The notes beneath the pieces are model-generated. The model did not search any database. It saw nothing but the letters and a program-made list of their open reading frames with translations, and was not told the origin of the DNA. A DNA stretch of 10,165 nucleotides from assembly GCA_047630355.1 (NCBI GenBank), contig JBLHXN010000117.1, forward strand, positions 1 to 10,165. Direction: 5' to 3'. Source of the DNA: JANQUM01 sp047630355. GTDB taxonomy: Bacteria > Bacteroidota > Bacteroidia > Cytophagales > Spirosomataceae. Position numbers and translations under genes: made by a program. Below are positions 7,126-10,165 of this stretch, piece by piece. How positions within the stretch are numbered: the stretch's first letter is position 1; every line of letters starts with the position of its first letter.

Positions 7126-8208
7126 TTAATCAAGCTTATTTCCTCTCGTCCGCAGGTAAAAGTCAACTAAGACCAACGCTGACATTGCTTCCACGATGGG
7201 CACGGCACGCGGTAAAACGCATGGATCGTGTCGTCCCTTTCCGCTTACGGTTACGGCTTCACCGCTTGCGTTTACGCTTTTTTGATCTTTCATGATTGTG
7301 GCGGTTGGCTTAAATGCTACATTGAAATATACATCTTCTCCGTTTGAAATGCCGCCTTGCACACCGCCCGAATGATTGGTGGAAGTTTTAACTTTACCCG
7401 CTTCGTCGATTTCAAATTCATCGTTATGTTCGGAGCCGTAAAGCTTTGATCCCTCAAAACCACTACCGTATTCAAACCCTTTTACGGCGTTGATACTCAA
7501 CATAGCTTTGCCTAATTCTGCGTGTAGTTTGTCAAAAACTGGTTCGCCCCATCCCACCGGAACGCCCGTCAGGACTCCCGTGATTACTCCACCGATTGAA
7601 TCTCCTTTTTTGCGAGTCTCGTCAATATAATCAAACATTTGTTGTGCCATCTCAGGGTCAGGGCATCTTACGGCGTTATCGTCAGTTTTACTCAAGTCGA
7701 GTTCTTTGTACGATTTTCCAAGAGCCATTTTGCCGATTTGAGTAACGTACGCGTAAACCTCAACGCCGAGTTTTTTCAGAATCAATTTAGCTACTGCACC
7801 AGCCGCAACCCGAGCCGCTGTTTCACGAGCCGAACTTCTGCCACCGCCCCGATAATCACGGATTCCGTACTTTTCTGTGTAAGTATAGTCAGCGTGCGAC
7901 GGACGAAACTTATCCGTGATATGACCGTAATCTTTACTTCGTTGGTCTTCGTTGTAAATTACAATGGCGATAGGGGTTCCGGTTGTCTTTCCTTCAAAAA
8001 CTCCGGAAAGAACCTCGAATGTGTCTGCTTCTTTTCTTTGCGTAGTTATCCGGGATTGACCGGGTTTGCGGCGGTCAAGTTCTCGTTGGATAAACGCTTC
8101 GTCAAAATCCAGACCCGCCGGGCACCCGTCAATAGTGACACCAATAGCTTTGCCGTGAGATTCACCGAAAGTCGAAATTTTAAATATCTTTCCGTACGTA
8201 CTGCTCAT
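7126..8208 (-). CDS. aroC: Chorismate synthase
   Basis: Catalyses the last shikimate-pathway step, the FMN-dependent elimination of phosphate from 5-enolpyruvylshikimate-3-phosphate to give chorismate, in the cytoplasm. The 360 residues match the bacterial family length. Signatures in order: FGESHGKAIGVTIDGCPAG (14-32) with the first invariant His at 18; RRKPGQSRITTQRKEAD (46-62); RPSHADYTY (102-110) with the second invariant His at 105; GGGRSSARETAARVAAGA (121-138); and near the end GRHDPCVLPRAVPIVEAM (325-342). The start ATG (complement of 8206-8208) fits the conserved N-terminus and has no Shine-Dalgarno sequence. It lies 67 bp downstream of the BatD-like gene on the same strand, and that gap contains no TAnnTTTG box or terminator, so read-through from batD is plausible. 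All expected active-site motifs are present. Confidence 0.98.
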   Translation of the reverse strand: MSSTYGKIFKISTFGESHGKAIGVTIDGCPAGLDFDEAFIQRELDRRKPGQSRITTQRKEADTFEVLSGVFEGKTTGTPIAIVIYNEDQRSKDYGHITDKFRPSHADYTYTEKYGIRDYRGGGRSSARETAARVAAGAVAKLILKKLGVEVYAYVTQIGKMALGKSYKELDLSKTDDNAVRCPDPEMAQQMFDYIDETRKKGDSIGGVITGVLTGVPVGWGEPVFDKLHAELGKAMLSINAVKGFEYGSGFEGSKLYGSEHNDEFEIDEAGKVKTSTNHSGGVQGGISNGEDVYFNVAFKPTATIMKDQKSVNASGEAVTVSGKGRHDPCVLPRAVPIVEAMSALVLVDFYLRTRGNKLD

Positions 8209-8275
8209 TTACTTGTTGTGGATAGTTGGTAGGAGTTAGTTTTTGCAATTAGTTGATTATATCGTCGACGTAGAA

Positions 8276-9664
8276 TTAGCCCGTATTTCTGTTTCTCATC
8301 ATGAAAAGTAAGGTAATCATCATACTGACTATTAATACATTCGCTATATTTTTTAATATTATGCGGTAATTTATCGGGATATCGGCTGAGTTAATATCTT
8401 CCAATCCTGCGTATATATCGTTTCTTCTGCGGCTTGTAGATGTAATCTTTTCTCCTGAGACGCTCAACGTAACGCTCGAAGAAAGCGTGTCATAATCAGC
8501 TTTCTTGACGTTAAAGAATATAAATTTGAAGTAATTATCTAAGGCTATTTTACCTGAATCTTTAGGGAAAACCATGTATTTGAAAGCCCTATCGCCGCTC
8601 AAACTTCCTTCTTTGATATTGTTTTTTACTTCAGAAGGGTAAAAGTCAAACCGGGCATCGTTTTCTGGGGTAGGAAAATTCACCGTTGCAAAATTCCCCT
8701 CGCCAATAATCCTGAATTCATACGATACACTGACTCCCGTTTCGGTTTCACCTTTAGTAAGCCATTCCCGCAAATAAAAATTCCCTACGGGCACTTTGTC
8801 TTTTAGAGGATGTTCTGGAAGGGGTTTCACTCCCAAGTTTCCTGATTTAGTGTTAAACGTACGTTTGGCGTTATTTTCAGAATCGATGCCAGTCTTGATC
8901 ATCGTCAAAGCTACGGGTTTGAATGTAACCGACTTAGTATTTAACGGATAATATATTGCTTCGAAGACCGTATATTGAGAGTAGCCTCTGCCGTTTATTC
9001 GGGTTCGTTGTGGAGTTATACTCGTTATTTCCTTGCGGCTTTCTAAGCAGTTCCCTGGCTTAATTGTCTGAGCGATTACTTCAACCTGACTGTTTAAATC
9101 TGGGGGGAAATCCCAGCCCACGGTATTCAAGTCTGATACGTAAAAACCAACTGTAACCTTAAATCCCTGGCCTACGAAGACGGAATCTTTAGACGTATTC
9201 AGAAATAACTGAGCGTCTTCCTTTTCGTCAATATTTATGATGTCTGCCTGAAGAGAATCAGCGGCGTATTTCTCGTACTTCTTTTTAGAAGATACGCTAA
9301 TGATTTCGCCCAGTAAATTCCGCTCCTGATCGTTTATTGTAATCACCGTTGGGGAAAGTTTGAATGTCCCGGGCTTCTTGGGAATATAGTTTTGCGTAAT
9401 TGTGTGTTCGATGCCTTTAGAGCCGTTTTTTCGAAAAGAAGCGTGTGCCACCGATCGACCGCCTTTTGTAAATCCTTTAATTTCCGGAAAATCAGAAACG
9501 TCGTAATCCTTTGCCCGAATAACTATTTTGATCGTAAATTTTTCGTCCAATTCTACGGTCGTATTTCCGTAAGAAATGGTAGCTTCGGTTTGCTGAGACC
9601 AGCCCCAAAGTGGCAATGTCATCAACGCAATTACTAGGGAAATATGTACCTTCGGTAAATTCAC
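8276..9664 (-). CDS. BatD-family (oxygen-tolerance type) exported, membrane-anchored protein, short form
   Basis: The 462-residue protein has a signal peptide (hydrophobic about 8-22, likely cleavage after WGWS at 23), a large extracytoplasmic region and a C-terminal membrane helix (about 439-456) with a short basic tail (RNRNTG). The outer region carries three beta-rich modules with BatD landmarks: DFPEIKGF (59-66) and YIPKKPGTFKLSP (93-105); KDSVFVGQGFKVTVGFY (159-175); then KPLPEHP (280-286), VPVGNFYL (291-298), GEGNFATVNFP (321-331) and VFPKDSGKIAL (365-375). BatD proteins usually belong to bat operons with MoxR ATPase and VWA-domain partners; none is here. It is shorter than many BatD proteins, which run to nearly 600 residues. 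The start is GTG (complement of 9662-9664): two in-frame stops lie 9-15 bp upstream, and the next ATG (residue 15) would destroy the signal peptide. The molecular role is unknown; binding or scaffolding at the cell surface is inference. Confidence 0.85.
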   Translation of the reverse strand: MNLPKVHISLVIALMTLPLWGWSQQTEATISYGNTTVELDEKFTIKIVIRAKDYDVSDFPEIKGFTKGGRSVAHASFRKNGSKGIEHTITQNYIPKKPGTFKLSPTVITINDQERNLLGEIISVSSKKKYEKYAADSLQADIINIDEKEDAQLFLNTSKDSVFVGQGFKVTVGFYVSDLNTVGWDFPPDLNSQVEVIAQTIKPGNCLESRKEITSITPQRTRINGRGYSQYTVFEAIYYPLNTKSVTFKPVALTMIKTGIDSENNAKRTFNTKSGNLGVKPLPEHPLKDKVPVGNFYLREWLTKGETETGVSVSYEFRIIGEGNFATVNFPTPENDARFDFYPSEVKNNIKEGSLSGDRAFKYMVFPKDSGKIALDNYFKFIFFNVKKADYDTLSSSVTLSVSGEKITSTSRRRNDIYAGLEDINSADIPINYRIILKNIANVLIVSMMITLLFMMRNRNTG

Positions 9665-9668
9665 TCTG

Positions 9669-9676
9669 CAAAGTTA
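9669..9676 (-). promoter_or_regulatory. Candidate -7 promoter element for the BatD-like gene
   Basis: The minus strand reads TAACTTTG, a full match to TAnnTTTG, ending 4 bp before the GTG start. Transcription would then begin at or next to the start codon, implying a leaderless mRNA. A TTG exists upstream on the same strand, but about 26 bp away, wider than the usual -33 spacing. It lies inside the 20-bp gap between two divergent genes. Confidence 0.35.
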
Positions 9677-9684
9677 TTAACTAT

Positions 9685-10165
9685 ATGAGAAATAAGGCGA
9701 AACAACTGATAAAAAACGCATTTTTAGCAGTATTCATGGTAACAGCAGTCGCTGAGCTATGTCAGGGGCAAAGCACAATAAAAGGAACTTCGGCATCTTT
9801 CAGATCAATGAGCGTAGTAAGTGACGAGGTAATTTGGGCGGGCGGCTCGGAAGGAACGATTATCCGGTCGATGAATGGGGCAAAAGACTGGAATATTTTT
9901 ACGGTTGATTCAAAACTCGACTTTCGGGGAATTCATGCTTTTGACGAATTATGTGCCGTGGCAATGTCGGCGGGAGAAGCCCAAACCGGAGCGGCGAAAA
10001 TTTACAAAACTGTTGATGGTGGGAAAAACTGGAAAATCGTTTTTGAAACAACTCAAACGGGCGTTTTTCTCGACTGCTTAAAGTTCAAGGATAAGAAAAT
10101 GGGCTACGTTCTCGGCGACCCGATTGATGGAAAACCGTACGTGTTAAAGACGATTGATGGTGGGG
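9685..10165 (+). CDS. Secreted Ycf48-like/BNR-repeat beta-propeller protein, N-terminal part (3' end outside window)
   Basis: The frame is open from ATG 9685 to the window edge (160 codons seen). A basic N-terminus (MRNKAKQLIK) and a hydrophobic stretch (about 11-24) form a signal peptide, probably cleaved near residues 27-29; there is no lipobox around C26. The mature part is a repeat protein with Asp-box-type turns: RSMNGAKDW (61-69, degenerate), KTVDGGKNW (108-116) and KTIDGG (155-160, cut by the edge), alternating with strands such as VIWAGGSEGTIIR (49-61) and MGYVLGDP (139-146). This is the pattern of Ycf48/HCF136-like and sialidase-type BNR propellers, often annotated in Bacteroidota as 'oxidoreductase' or photosystem assembly-like without functional proof. 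It starts 20 bp from the divergent BatD-like gene. I cannot tell the substrate or partner, or whether a C-terminal sorting domain follows. Confidence 0.82.
   Translation, partial: MRNKAKQLIKNAFLAVFMVTAVAELCQGQSTIKGTSASFRSMSVVSDEVIWAGGSEGTIIRSMNGAKDWNIFTVDSKLDFRGIHAFDELCAVAMSAGEAQTGAAKIYKTVDGGKNWKIVFETTQTGVFLDCLKFKDKKMGYVLGDPIDGKPYVLKTIDGG

Noticed and set aside
7639..8232. Long open frame (197 codons, +) opposite aroC
   Set aside because: It lies antisense to a strongly conserved chorismate synthase gene and its translation shows no domain or signal; it is a shadow of aroC codon use.
8209..8275. Possible promoter or terminator between the BatD-like gene and aroC
   Set aside because: On the aroC strand there is no TAnnTTTG match and no hairpin with a T tract; the CGTCGACG palindrome is too short to be called a site.
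9875..10081. 68-codon open frame on the + strand
   Set aside because: It overlaps, in another frame, the signal-peptide-bearing Ycf48-like gene that starts at 9685 and stays open to the edge; the latter has clear repeat motifs.

Overview
The window reads as ordinary chromosomal DNA of a Bacteroidota bacterium, probably of the Cytophagales type (the phylum is fairly safe, the order is a guess). The reasons are the style of the SdhA/SdhB, ValRS and BatD proteins, gene starts without Shine-Dalgarno sequences, and several copies of the Bacteroidota -7 promoter element TAnnTTTG in front of genes. There are no RNA genes, insertion sequences, CRISPR arrays or phage genes, and no gene-free stretch longer than 300 bp. 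I do not see a new multi-gene system here.

Layout. Positions 1-3080 (+) are the downstream part of a succinate dehydrogenase/fumarate reductase operon: the 3' part of sdhA, then a polytopic membrane protein resembling DUF6056 proteins, then sdhB. The gaps are 33 and 12 bp, so the three genes look co-transcribed, and a hairpin terminator follows sdhB. The membrane gene splitting the two catalytic subunits is the oddest feature of the window. Positions 3253-5919 (+) hold valS on its own, with a -7-like box before it and a two-way terminator after it that also serves the convergent gene.

Positions 5998-7119 hold a divergent pair: a small two-helix YcxB-like membrane protein (-) and a PyrR-like phosphoribosyltransferase (+) whose first PRPP-contact loop looks altered. 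The phosphoribosyltransferase meets aroC (chorismate synthase, -) tail to tail with only 6 bp between them. aroC lies 67 bp downstream of a short BatD-family protein (-), so batD and aroC may share a transcript. Finally, 20 bp from the GTG start of the BatD gene, a secreted Ycf48-like/BNR-repeat protein starts on the + strand and runs off the window.

How they work together. The sdh genes link the TCA cycle to the quinone pool. valS and aroC are housekeeping genes (translation, aromatic amino-acid biosynthesis). The YcxB-like, PyrR-like, BatD-like and Ycf48-like genes have no evident shared pathway with their neighbours. The region looks like conserved core genes mixed with poorly characterised Bacteroidota genes.
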